Below are positions 49,528-57,047 of a stretch of DNA of 64,000 nt, piece by piece. The DNA comes from Sinomonas susongensis. GTDB taxonomy: Bacteria > Actinomycetota > Actinomycetes > Actinomycetales > Micrococcaceae. The notes beneath the pieces were generated by a model. That model did no database searches, was not told the origin of the DNA, and saw only the letters and a program-made list of their open reading frames with translations. How positions within the stretch are numbered: position 1 is the first letter of the stretch; each line of letters opens with the position of its first letter. The stretch is taken from assembly GCF_005877005.1 (NCBI RefSeq), contig NZ_SSNH01000016.1:1-64000 (forward strand), written 5' to 3'. Position numbers and translations under genes: made by a program.

Positions 49528-50328
49528 ATGGATCCCTCAATCATCATCGGCCTGGTCTTGGCCTTCGGCTCCGTGGTCGCGATCGTGACCATGGAGGGGG
49601 CGAGCGTCTCGGCGCTCCTTCTGCCGCCGCCCATGATCCTCGTGTTCGGCGCAACGCTCGCCGTCGGCCTCGCAGGGAACACGCTCAAGGACACGCTGCA
49701 GGCGTTCAAGGCCATGCCCAAAGCGCTCCTCGGCAAGGCTCCCAAACCACAGGAGAGCATCGACCGGATCATCGGGCTTGCGGAGAAGGCCCGTGCGGAG
49801 GGACTCCTCTCGCTCGAAGCCGAGGCGACAGATGCCACCGACCCGTTCCTCGCACGGGCACTCCAGAACGTCGCGGACGGCACCGACGGCGAGGAGCTCC
49901 GCGTCATGATGGAGGACGAGATCGGCACGCGCTCGCGGGCCGACCACGCGAACGCCCGGTTCTTCGCGGCCCTCGGCGGCTACGCCCCGACGATCGGCAT
50001 CATCGGCACCGTCGTCTCGCTCACCCACGTCCTCGAGAACCTCTCGGACCCGACGAGCCTCGGCCCGATGATCGCGAGTGCGTTCGTGGCGACACTCTGG
50101 GGCCTGCTCTCGGCCAACTTCATCTGGCTGCCCTTCTCCTCCCGCATCACGCGGCTCTCGGAACTCGAGATCGAGCGGATGACGCTCATCATGGAGGGCG
50201 TTCTCGCGGTGCAGGAAGGCGCCCAGCCGATGCTGCTCGCCGACCGCCTCCGGGCGATGGTCCCCGACCACCATTTCAAGGGCAAGGGGAAGGCGGACGC
50301 GAAGGAGAACGTGAGGGCCGCGGCGTGA
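49528..50328 (+). CDS. motA: Flagellar stator protein MotA
   Basis: 266 residues, four membrane helices. Motifs MDPSIIIGLVLAFGSVVAIV at the start, FARALQNVADGT-type cytoplasmic loop (LARALQNVADGTDGEEL), GGYAPTIGIIGTVVSLTHVL and LWGLLSANFIWLPFSSRI. The loop with charged residues interacts with FliG. With MotB it forms the ion channel that powers rotation. 10 bp before motB. Confidence 0.95.
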   Translation: MDPSIIIGLVLAFGSVVAIVTMEGASVSALLLPPPMILVFGATLAVGLAGNTLKDTLQAFKAMPKALLGKAPKPQESIDRIIGLAEKARAEGLLSLEAEATDATDPFLARALQNVADGTDGEELRVMMEDEIGTRSRADHANARFFAALGGYAPTIGIIGTVVSLTHVLENLSDPTSLGPMIASAFVATLWGLLSANFIWLPFSSRITRLSELEIERMTLIMEGVLAVQEGAQPMLLADRLRAMVPDHHFKGKGKADAKENVRAAA

Positions 50329-50338
50329 GGGGGACAGC

Positions 50339-51139
50339 ATGAGTCCCCGACGCCGTCGTCCGCTCAGGAAGCCTGCCGAATTCCACGCAGACGAGCGCTG
50401 GGCCGTCTCCTACATGGACATGATCACGGTCCTCTTCTGCCTTTTCGTCGTGCTGTTCGCGATGTCCACGGTCGACCAGAACAAGTTCGAGAAACTGCGG
50501 AACTCGCTCGCGACGGGCTTCGGGACGACCATCACGCAGAAGATCGACACCGCAACGGGCACTGTCGTGCCGCCGGACCAGGCGAACAAGGATGCCCAGG
50601 GCTTCACGAACCTCGACCTCGCGTTGAAGGAGGTCGATCGGCTGAGCGCGCTCGAGAAGCAGATGAACGACCGGCTGACCGCTCGGGGACTCGCGCAGGA
50701 CGTGCAGTTCCAGATCGACCAGCGGGGCCTCACCGTCAAGCTCGTGGGATCGGAGACCTTCTTCCAGCCCGACAGTTCAGAGCTCACCCAGCGCGCCCAC
50801 CAAGTGCTCGACGCCTTGACACCGGTCATGGTCCCGACGAACCTCGACGTCTCGATCGAAGGCCATGCCGCGAATGCCATCACGGCCTACCCCTCGGTGT
50901 GGGAGCTCTCAGCCGAGCGGGCCACGAAGGTCCTGCGCTACATGGTCGAGCAGGACGGATTGCCTGGGCCCCGGGTCGGTGCGACCGGATTCGGCTCGTC
51001 CCGTCCCGTGAATGCCGACAGGACCGAGGCCGAGCACGAGCAGAACCGACGCGTGGACATCGTGGTCCTCTCCGATCAGCCGGAGACCGTGCGGGCGCTC
51101 ATTCCCGAGGCGCTCGAGGCGCGGGCGGCTCAGAAGTAG
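50339..51139 (+). CDS. motB: Flagellar stator protein MotB
   Basis: 266 residues. One membrane helix with the ion-binding Asp in WAVSYMDMITVLFCLFVVLF (about residues 22-42). Then a plug-like segment and the OmpA-like peptidoglycan-binding domain, TFFQPDSSELTQRAHQVL and SIEGHAANAIT, with VGATGFGSSRPV. The VSYMDMITVLFCLF context resembles proton-type MotB rather than sodium PomB. A strong hairpin follows the stop. Confidence 0.95.
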   Translation: MSPRRRRPLRKPAEFHADERWAVSYMDMITVLFCLFVVLFAMSTVDQNKFEKLRNSLATGFGTTITQKIDTATGTVVPPDQANKDAQGFTNLDLALKEVDRLSALEKQMNDRLTARGLAQDVQFQIDQRGLTVKLVGSETFFQPDSSELTQRAHQVLDALTPVMVPTNLDVSIEGHAANAITAYPSVWELSAERATKVLRYMVEQDGLPGPRVGATGFGSSRPVNADRTEAEHEQNRRVDIVVLSDQPETVRALIPEALEARAAQK

Positions 51140-51167
51140 GCCCGACGGCGGGGCGTCGCCCCCTGAC

Positions 51168-51212
51168 GGAAGGAACCCCCGGTGCCGCCGAAGCGGGCCG
51201 GGGGTTCCTTCC
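51168..51212 (+). terminator. Terminator after motB
   Basis: Perfect 15-bp stem GGAAGGAACCCCCGG / CCGGGGGTTCCTTCC with a 15-nt loop, 28 bp past the motB stop and 16 bp past the stop of the convergent DUF805 gene, so probably bidirectional. Confidence 0.85.
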
Positions 51213-51227
51213 GATCAGTTCTCGGTA

Positions 51228-51725
51228 TCAGGCGCCGTAGGCCGAACCGGTGGGACGGTCGAAGCGCTGCCCCTGCGGGTTCGGGCCGAGAAGCGTCATG
51301 ATGAGGACGATGATGCCTCCGACGAAGGGGACGAGCCCGAGGAGGATCATCCAACCGCTCAGGTTGACATCGTGAAGCCGACGGACGGTCAGCGCGAGGG
51401 TGGGGACGATGATGGCCAGGCTCCACACTCCGATGAGGATGAAGCCGATCACGGCGAGGGGGCCGGGGGCGGTGCTCGTGACGCCGTTGGCGTCCGTGGT
51501 GGTCACCATGCCCGTCCAGATCGGGATCTCAAGAACAAGCGTGATGATGACGCTGGCCAGCACCCACCACCAGTACTCGCTCCGGCTGGCGCGGCCCGAG
51601 AAGGTCGCGTACTTCTTGAAGAAGCGCTTGACGGCCTCCATGAACGGGGCCCCGTAGTAGGGGGCCGCGAGCGGCGGAGCGGTCGTGGTGGTTGATGCAG
51701 ATGTGGGGTACTGCGGCGCGGTCAT
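51228..51725 (-). CDS. DUF805 membrane protein
   Basis: 165 residues. A Pro/Thr-rich N-terminus, then FFKKYATFSGRASRSEYWWWVL, the family signature (seen as YATFSGRASRSEYWWW). Three to four membrane helices follow, with ALTVRRLHDVNLSGWM between them and GPNPQGQRFD at the end. Function unknown. It is inserted on the opposite strand between motB and fliM, where fliL is found in many flagellar clusters. Confidence 0.88.
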   Translation of the reverse strand: MTAPQYPTSASTTTTAPPLAAPYYGAPFMEAVKRFFKKYATFSGRASRSEYWWWVLASVIITLVLEIPIWTGMVTTTDANGVTSTAPGPLAVIGFILIGVWSLAIIVPTLALTVRRLHDVNLSGWMILLGLVPFVGGIIVLIMTLLGPNPQGQRFDRPTGSAYGA

Positions 51726-51771
51726 GGTTCCCCTAGGGTCGGGTTGCGGACGCGCTCATCATATGGGCGGG

Positions 51772-51783
51772 TTTACATGTAAA
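51772..51783. promoter_or_regulatory. Palindrome TTTACATGTAAA
   Basis: Perfect 12-bp palindrome in the AT-rich promoter region of the leftward DUF805 gene, 47 bp before its ATG. It shares only the ACATGT core with the sites before fliA, so I do not count it among them. Possible operator of DUF805 or of fliM. Confidence 0.35.
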
Positions 51784-51874
51784 ACATGACGTCTGAATGA
51801 ATTTTTGTTTATGACGCGAACCACCGAATTCGGGCCGGTCGCCGCGGCGGTCAGGGGACGGCGAAGCCCTTGCT

Positions 51875-51900
51875 TAACGCGTGCCCGCCCCTGCCGATAG
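51875..51900 (+). promoter_or_regulatory. FliA-type promoter of the fliM operon
   Basis: TTAAC ending at 51878, 14 bp, GCCGATAG at 51893-51900. The expected transcription start falls at about 51906-51910, on or next to the fliM GTG at 51909, so the mRNA may have no leader. Confidence 0.7.
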
Positions 51901-51908
51901 TCGCCCCC

Positions 51909-52826
51909 GTGACGGTGCAGGACCGCGAAGCGATCGCCTCGAGACTCGTTGAGGCCTACGACTTCCGGCGTCCCACGACCCTTGCACGCGAGCACAGCCG
52001 CATCCTCGAGGCGGGCTTCGAGAGCTTCTCCCGCCAATGGGGCACGCAGCTGACGGCGAAGGTCCGCGCCAAGTCGACGGTCACCGCGGAATCGGTCGTC
52101 ATGCAGACCTACGACGAATACGTTGCATCGCTGCCCGCGACGACGTCGATGGTCCTCTGCGCTGTCGAGGACGCTCCCGCCAAGGCGGTCCTCCAGTTTC
52201 CGACCCCGGCCGCGCTCGGGTGGGTCGCGCGGATGCTCGGCGGCCACAGCGACAGGAGCGGCGTCGAGCGCAAATTCACGCCGCTCGAATATGCGCTCAT
52301 CAAGAGCCTGGTCGACGAAGCCCTCGAGGTCCTGGCCTACTCGCTGAGCGGGCTGCTTCCCGTGCCCCCGCGGGTCGAGGCCATCCAGTACAACTCGCAG
52401 TTCGCCCAGGCTGCTGCGACCACGGACCTCATGATCGTCGTGGCCTTCACGGTGCACGTCGGCGACTCGGCGGCCGCCGTCACGCTCGCGATCCCCGCGG
52501 ACGCGCTCCTCCCGCAGCTCGGCGCCGTCAATCCCATGGCGAGCATCGCGAACGCCCGCGAGCTCGTCGGCGGCCAGATCGCCGAAGTGCCGATCGAGGT
52601 CGCGGTCCGGCTCGAGCCCGCAGCCGTCACCCCGGCGCAGGTCCTCAACCTCGCGGTCGGGGACACGCTCGCCCTTCCACACCCCGAGCACCACCCCTTC
52701 CATGTCGCGGTCGGCGGAAAGGTCCTCGCCCAGGCGATGGTCGTGCGGAAAGGGTCGCGCGTCGCCGCCCGGATCGTCCCCTCGCCCCAGAACGCGCCCC
52801 TATCCGCTGAGGAGAAGCACCTTTGA
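51909..52826 (+). CDS. fliM: Motor switch protein FliM, without the usual CheY-binding N-terminus
   Basis: 305 residues from GTG 51909 (or GTG 51915). Middle domain RRPTTLAREHSRILEAGFES and QYNSQFAQAAATTDLMIVV, MARML-type loop GWVARMLGGH, and a C-terminal SpoA domain with VPIEVAVRLEPA and LALPHPEHHPFHVAVGGKVL (as LNLAVGDTLALP). The family's N-terminal LSQDEIDALL peptide, which binds phospho-CheY, is absent: the protein begins VTVQDREAIASRLVEA. Its promoter puts the transcript start close to the start codon. fliN begins inside its stop. Confidence 0.9.
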   Translation: MTVQDREAIASRLVEAYDFRRPTTLAREHSRILEAGFESFSRQWGTQLTAKVRAKSTVTAESVVMQTYDEYVASLPATTSMVLCAVEDAPAKAVLQFPTPAALGWVARMLGGHSDRSGVERKFTPLEYALIKSLVDEALEVLAYSLSGLLPVPPRVEAIQYNSQFAQAAATTDLMIVVAFTVHVGDSAAAVTLAIPADALLPQLGAVNPMASIANARELVGGQIAEVPIEVAVRLEPAAVTPAQVLNLAVGDTLALPHPEHHPFHVAVGGKVLAQAMVVRKGSRVAARIVPSPQNAPLSAEEKHL

Positions 52827-53512
52827 GCAACCTGGCCCTCCACGCCGCAGCCGCAGACCGTCTCGCCGCGTCCCTCCCAGTGCCGGGTCTCGCGGTCACG
52901 GGAGCCGTCGCGCCGGCCGTCGCGGCTCCGCACGCGGCGCTCGCGGTCTCGGCGTCGTTCGTAGGCGCGCTCACCGCTGACTTCGCGCTGGCCCTGGCCA
53001 GCACTGACTTCGTCGCCGAGGCCGGCGGCGGCCCGGAGGCGCAGACGACGGCGGTGCTGCGGCCTGCCTTCGAGCGCGCCGCCGAGGCACTCGAGGGAGG
53101 AGTCCTCTCCGAGCTCCTCGAGGGGGATGCCACGGCGCTCTTCGTGGACCCCGCCACGGCGGTGTACGAGATCTCGGACGGGCTGGCCCCCTTCGGGTGG
53201 TTCGCTGTGCGCGTGCACGAAGGGGTCGCGGCGCCGTCCGATCAGAGCGATTCCTCCTTCGTGGCGCGACTGGGGCGAATCCACGACGTCGAGATGGCCC
53301 TCACGGTGGAGATCGGCCGAACGCGGATGAGCATCCGCGATGCGCTCGCGATGGAGCCCGGCCGGGTCATCGAGCTGGACCGATCCGCCGGAGCGCCGGT
53401 CGACGTGCTGCTCAACGGGCGGAAGATCGCCCTCGGCGAGGTCGTCGTCGTCGACCAGGACTATGGCGTGCGGATCACGCGCATCCTCGATGTCGCCGAG
53501 GCTCCCCGCTGA
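52823..53512 (+). CDS. fliN: Motor switch protein FliN (FliY-like, long)
   Basis: 229 residues from TTG 52823 (GGAGAAG upstream), overlapping fliM by 4 bp. The last 85 residues are a SpoA domain: IHDVEMALTVEIGRTRMSI, ALAMEPGRVIELDRSAGAPVDV (in part: EPGRVIELDRSAGAPVDVLL) and GEVVVVDQDYGVRITRI. About 140 residues precede it, Ala-rich with a folded part GWFAVRVHEGV, as in FliY. It completes the C-ring. Confidence 0.9.
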   Translation: MSNLALHAAAADRLAASLPVPGLAVTGAVAPAVAAPHAALAVSASFVGALTADFALALASTDFVAEAGGGPEAQTTAVLRPAFERAAEALEGGVLSELLEGDATALFVDPATAVYEISDGLAPFGWFAVRVHEGVAAPSDQSDSSFVARLGRIHDVEMALTVEIGRTRMSIRDALAMEPGRVIELDRSAGAPVDVLLNGRKIALGEVVVVDQDYGVRITRILDVAEAPR

Positions 53513-54004
53513 ATGGACTCGCTCATCCTGGGGCTCCGGGTCCTCGTCTCGCTTGCCGCCGTGCTCGGTCTCATGTGGCTCCTGCACCGGCGGCTGCGGC
53601 GCGGGTCGGCCCCCGGCAGGGCCAAGGCGCTGACCGTGGTCTCGCGCCAGACGGTCGGGCCGAAGGCCTCGGTCGTGCTCGTCGACACAGACGGCCGCCG
53701 GTTCCTGCTCGGCGTCACGGAGCACGGGATCAGCGTCCTGCACAGCGGGGACGCGCCCGCGGCCGAACCCCTCGTCATCTCGGGGCGCGGGGAGCCGCTC
53801 GCCCCCCTCGGCATCACGGAGCCAGGGGAACCGCTCACGCGCCGCTCTGCACGCCAGGCCGCAGGGGGCGCTGCCTTCGACCGCGAGCTGCGGCGGCAGC
53901 TCGGGGCAGGGAGCGCTCCGGCGCAGCCGCTCGCGGGCTCGGTCCTCGATCCGGCGACGTGGCGGGCAGCGCTCGGCGTGCTCCGGGCCGGTCGCAGGCC
54001 ATGA
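53513..54004 (+). CDS. fliO: Flagellar biosynthesis protein FliO
   Basis: 163 residues. One N-terminal membrane helix (ILGLRVLVSLAAVLGLMWLL) then KALTVVSRQTVGPKASVVLVDTDGRRFLLGVTEHGISVL, which is the FliO pattern (in part: GRRFLLGVTEHGISVL). FliO helps assemble FliP. The C-terminus is longer than usual and disordered. No gap after fliN; it overlaps fliP by 4 bp. Confidence 0.87.
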   Translation: MDSLILGLRVLVSLAAVLGLMWLLHRRLRRGSAPGRAKALTVVSRQTVGPKASVVLVDTDGRRFLLGVTEHGISVLHSGDAPAAEPLVISGRGEPLAPLGITEPGEPLTRRSARQAAGGAAFDRELRRQLGAGSAPAQPLAGSVLDPATWRAALGVLRAGRRP

Positions 54005-54879
54005 CGCACAGCGGCATCGCGCGCAGGGCCAGCCGGATCGCCGTCGTCGTCCTCCTCGCCGCGGTGACGGTCTACGCCGTGCTGCTCCTCGCGTCCTCAG
54101 CCGGGCACGCGGCCGTCCTCCACACACCGCTCGGGCCCACCGACCCCGTGGGACCCACCGCGCCCACCGCACCGGCAACGCCGTCCCCGGCCCCCACGTC
54201 AACGGGGAGCGGGACCCTCAACCTGCAGATCAACGCGCCGGACAACGCGCCCTCGTCGGCGGTCGTGACCCTCATCGGCATCACGCTGCTCTCTGTCGCC
54301 CCCGCGCTCCTGCTCATGATGACCTCGTTCACGAAGATCTTCGTGGTGCTCTCCATGACCCGGAACGCCCTCGGGCTGCAGTCCGTCCCGCCGAACCAGG
54401 TGATCGCGGGCCTCGCCCTCTTCCTCTCGCTGTTCATCATGTGGCCGGTCGTGAGCGACATCAACACGCATGCCGTGCAGCCCTACCTCAACGGCCACCT
54501 CGACTTCGGCGGCGCGTTCAACGCCGCGACCGGGCCGCTCTCGAAGTTCATGGCCGCCCACACGCGGCAGGAGGACATCGCCCTCATGACCCGCGCGGCC
54601 GGCCTCGCCAACCCCGCTTCGCCGGACGCGACACCGCTCCAGACGCTCATCCCGGCGTTCATGATCTCTGAGCTCCGGGCCGCCTTCATCATCGGGTTCG
54701 TCATCTTCGTCCCGTTCCTCATCATCGACCTCGTCGTCTCCGCCGCGCTCATGTCGATGGGCATGATGATGCTCCCGCCCGTCATGATCTCCCTCCCGTT
54801 CAAGATCCTGCTGTTCGTCCTCGTGGACGGCTGGGACCTCATCATCACGTCGCTCATCAAGAGCTACCAGGGAGGCTGA
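54001..54879 (+). CDS. fliP: Flagellar export gate protein FliP
   Basis: 292 residues from ATG 54001. A signal peptide-like N-terminus (IAVVVLLAAVTVYAVLLLA) and a Pro/Thr-rich linker are followed by the FliP core: LMMTSFTKIFVVLSMTRNALG, PPNQVIAGLALFLSLFIM, LIPAFMISELRAAFIIGFVI and MMMLPPVMISLPFKILLFVL. Five FliP subunits form the export pore with FliQ and FliR. ATGA overlap with fliO. Confidence 0.96.
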   Translation: MTHSGIARRASRIAVVVLLAAVTVYAVLLLASSAGHAAVLHTPLGPTDPVGPTAPTAPATPSPAPTSTGSGTLNLQINAPDNAPSSAVVTLIGITLLSVAPALLLMMTSFTKIFVVLSMTRNALGLQSVPPNQVIAGLALFLSLFIMWPVVSDINTHAVQPYLNGHLDFGGAFNAATGPLSKFMAAHTRQEDIALMTRAAGLANPASPDATPLQTLIPAFMISELRAAFIIGFVIFVPFLIIDLVVSAALMSMGMMMLPPVMISLPFKILLFVLVDGWDLIITSLIKSYQGG

Positions 54880-54881
54880 GC

Positions 54882-55157
54882 GTGAACACGGCCGCCGTCC
54901 TCGACATCTGCATGCAGGCGCTCATTGCCGCCGCGAAGCTGTCCGCGCCCGTGCTCGTGACGAGTCTCGTGGTGGGACTCGCGATCTCGCTCGTCCAGTC
55001 GATCACCCAGCTCCAGGAGGCCACCCTCTCCTTCGTGCCCAAGGCGGTCGCCGTGGCGATCGCGCTCGTCGTGTGCGGGAACTGGATGATCTCCGAGATG
55101 GTCGGCTTCACGAACGACCTCTTCGCCCGCATCCCGTCGCTCCTCCATTCGCCGTGA
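54882..55157 (+). CDS. fliQ: Flagellar export gate protein FliQ
   Basis: 91 residues from GTG 54882. Two membrane helices: APVLVTSLVVGLAISLVQSI with the conserved QSITQLQEATLSFVPK loop, then VAVAIALVVCGNWMISEMV. Typical FliQ length and motif. 2 bp after fliP. Confidence 0.95.
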   Translation: MNTAAVLDICMQALIAAAKLSAPVLVTSLVVGLAISLVQSITQLQEATLSFVPKAVAVAIALVVCGNWMISEMVGFTNDLFARIPSLLHSP

Positions 55158-55173
55158 CGAGGGCGCCGAAGCC

Positions 55174-55932
55174 ATGAACCTCCCCGTCGACCAGGCCTGG
55201 ATCGAGGCGGTCATCCTCGCCGCAGTGCGCATGACCGCATTCCTCTTCGTCGCACCGCCGTTCTCGCACAACGCGTTCCCCGCCCAGATCAAGGGGATGC
55301 TCGGCGTCGGCCTCGGGCTCGCCGTGGCCACCCGCCCGCAGTCGGGCTACAGCCCGCGCGACACGGCGGGCTTCGTCACCGGCCTCGTGCTCGAGCTCGT
55401 GACGGGTCTGGCCCTCGGCTTCCTCGTCTACCTTGTCTTCGCAGCGATCCAGTCGGCGGGTTCGCTCATCGACCTCGGCAGCGGCTTCCAGATGGCCCAG
55501 GGGTACGATCCGCAGAGCCTCGTCAACGGCGCCCAGTTCACGAGGCTCCTCCAGATGGCCGCGCTCGCACTCCTGTTCTCCTCGGACGGCTACCAGCTCG
55601 TCCTCGGCGGCCTCACCGGCTCCTTCTCCGCGCTTCCGCTCGCCGGTGGCCTGGACCTCTCCCACCCCGGGCAGGCGATGGCGGCCGCAGCCACCGGCAT
55701 GTTCGTCTCGGCCCTCCAGATTGCGGGGCCGCTCATGGTGGTCCTGTTCCTCGCGGACCTCGGGCTAGGCCTGCTCACCCGCGTCGCCCCCGCACTCAAC
55801 GCGTTCCAGATGGGGTTCCCACTCAAGGTCCTCATCACCCTGAGCCTCGCGGGAGTCCTGTTCCTCGGGCTTCCGAGCGTCGTCTCTGCGCTGGTGCAGC
55901 AGGCTGTCAGCACGGTCCTGGGGGTGGGGTGA
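55174..55932 (+). CDS. fliR: Flagellar export gate protein FliR
   Basis: 252 residues, about six membrane helices. Motifs RMTAFLFVAPPFSHNAFPAQIK near the start, GFLVYLVFAAIQSAGSLIDLGSGF, and NAFQMGFPLKVLITLSLAG at the end. FliR completes the FliP5-Q4-R1 pore. 16 bp after fliQ and overlapping flhB by one base. Confidence 0.95.
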   Translation: MNLPVDQAWIEAVILAAVRMTAFLFVAPPFSHNAFPAQIKGMLGVGLGLAVATRPQSGYSPRDTAGFVTGLVLELVTGLALGFLVYLVFAAIQSAGSLIDLGSGFQMAQGYDPQSLVNGAQFTRLLQMAALALLFSSDGYQLVLGGLTGSFSALPLAGGLDLSHPGQAMAAAATGMFVSALQIAGPLMVVLFLADLGLGLLTRVAPALNAFQMGFPLKVLITLSLAGVLFLGLPSVVSALVQQAVSTVLGVG

Positions 55933-57047
55933 TGGCCGATGCGCAGGAACGCACCGAGAAGGCCACCGACAAGCGACTCCGCGAGGTCCGGTCGAAGGGA
56001 CAGCTCGCGAGGTCGCAGGACCTCACGGCTTGGCTCGCAGTCGGCGCCGGCGCGATCATGATCCCGTCCACCATCGCGGAGGCGTCGAAGGGTGGAACGT
56101 CACAGCTCTTCACGGTCACTTCGGTCATCTCGAACCCAGACCCCGCGAAGGCCGTGCAGGCGCTCTCGGACGGACTGGGCTCGATCGCCGCGACGCTGGG
56201 ACCCCTCGCCGCGGTGGTCTTCCTCGCCGTGCTCGCCGGCTCCGCGGCCCAGGGCGGCGTGCACCCGAAGCGCCTCACGCCCTCGTTCGAGCACTTCAAC
56301 CTCGTGGCGGGACTCACGCGCATGTTCGGGAGGCAGGCGCTGTGGGGCGGGGTCAAGGCCCTCGCGAAGACCGCCGTCGTCGGGCTTGTGCTCTGGAGCG
56401 TCGTGCAAGGGCTGATCCCCGTGCTCATGTCGGCGGGCGGGCTGCCCATCTCAGGCGTCCTGGCCGCAGCGAACGACGGCGCGGCCTCGCTCATCCGCTT
56501 CGCCGTCGCGGCCGGGCTTGTGCTCGCCGCCGCGGACGTGCTCGTCGTCATGCGCCGGAACCGCACCAAGACGCGGATGACGAAACGCGAGGTCAAGGAC
56601 GAGAACAAGAACAGCGAAGGCGATCCGCTCATCCGCTCCCAGCGCCGTTCCCGCCAGCTCGCGATGTCCCGCAACCGCATGATCGTCGCGGTCGCAGGGG
56701 CCGACGTCGTCCTCGTCAACCCCACGCACGTCGCGGTCGCGCTCAAGTACGAACCGGGGAAGTCCGCGCCGCGCATCGTCGCGAAGGGCGCTGGCAACGT
56801 CGCTGCGCGGATCCGCGAGGAGGCCGAGAAGGAGCGCGTCCCGATGGTGCAGGACATCCCGCTCGCCCGGGCCCTGCACGCCGCATGCGATCTCGGCCAG
56901 GAGATCCCGGTCGAGTTCTACACCGCCGTGGCGGGGGTCCTCGCGTTCGTCATGTCGCTCAAGGCCCGCGGGGGATCCCTCGGAGGCCTCCACCGGATCC
57001 CGAATCGGGCCGCCCTACCAGCCAGTGTGAAAGGAATGCACGCGTGA
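55932..57047 (+). CDS. flhB: Flagellar export switch protein FlhB
   Basis: 371 residues from ATG 55932. ERTEKATDKRLREVRSKGQLARSQDL (in part: ERTEKATDKRLREVRSKGQ) at the start, four membrane helices, then the cytoplasmic domain with the self-cleaving NPTHVAVALKYEPG motif at about residue 260. Cleavage at Asn-Pro lets FliK switch export from hook to filament proteins. It overlaps flhA by 4 bp. Confidence 0.96.
   Translation: MADAQERTEKATDKRLREVRSKGQLARSQDLTAWLAVGAGAIMIPSTIAEASKGGTSQLFTVTSVISNPDPAKAVQALSDGLGSIAATLGPLAAVVFLAVLAGSAAQGGVHPKRLTPSFEHFNLVAGLTRMFGRQALWGGVKALAKTAVVGLVLWSVVQGLIPVLMSAGGLPISGVLAAANDGAASLIRFAVAAGLVLAAADVLVVMRRNRTKTRMTKREVKDENKNSEGDPLIRSQRRSRQLAMSRNRMIVAVAGADVVLVNPTHVAVALKYEPGKSAPRIVAKGAGNVAARIREEAEKERVPMVQDIPLARALHAACDLGQEIPVEFYTAVAGVLAFVMSLKARGGSLGGLHRIPNRAALPASVKGMHA

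Noticed and set aside
51772-51783. TTTACATGTAAA as a further member of the TGGACATGTCCA regulon
   Set aside because: Only the central ACATGT is shared; the outer arms, which define the motif, differ completely.
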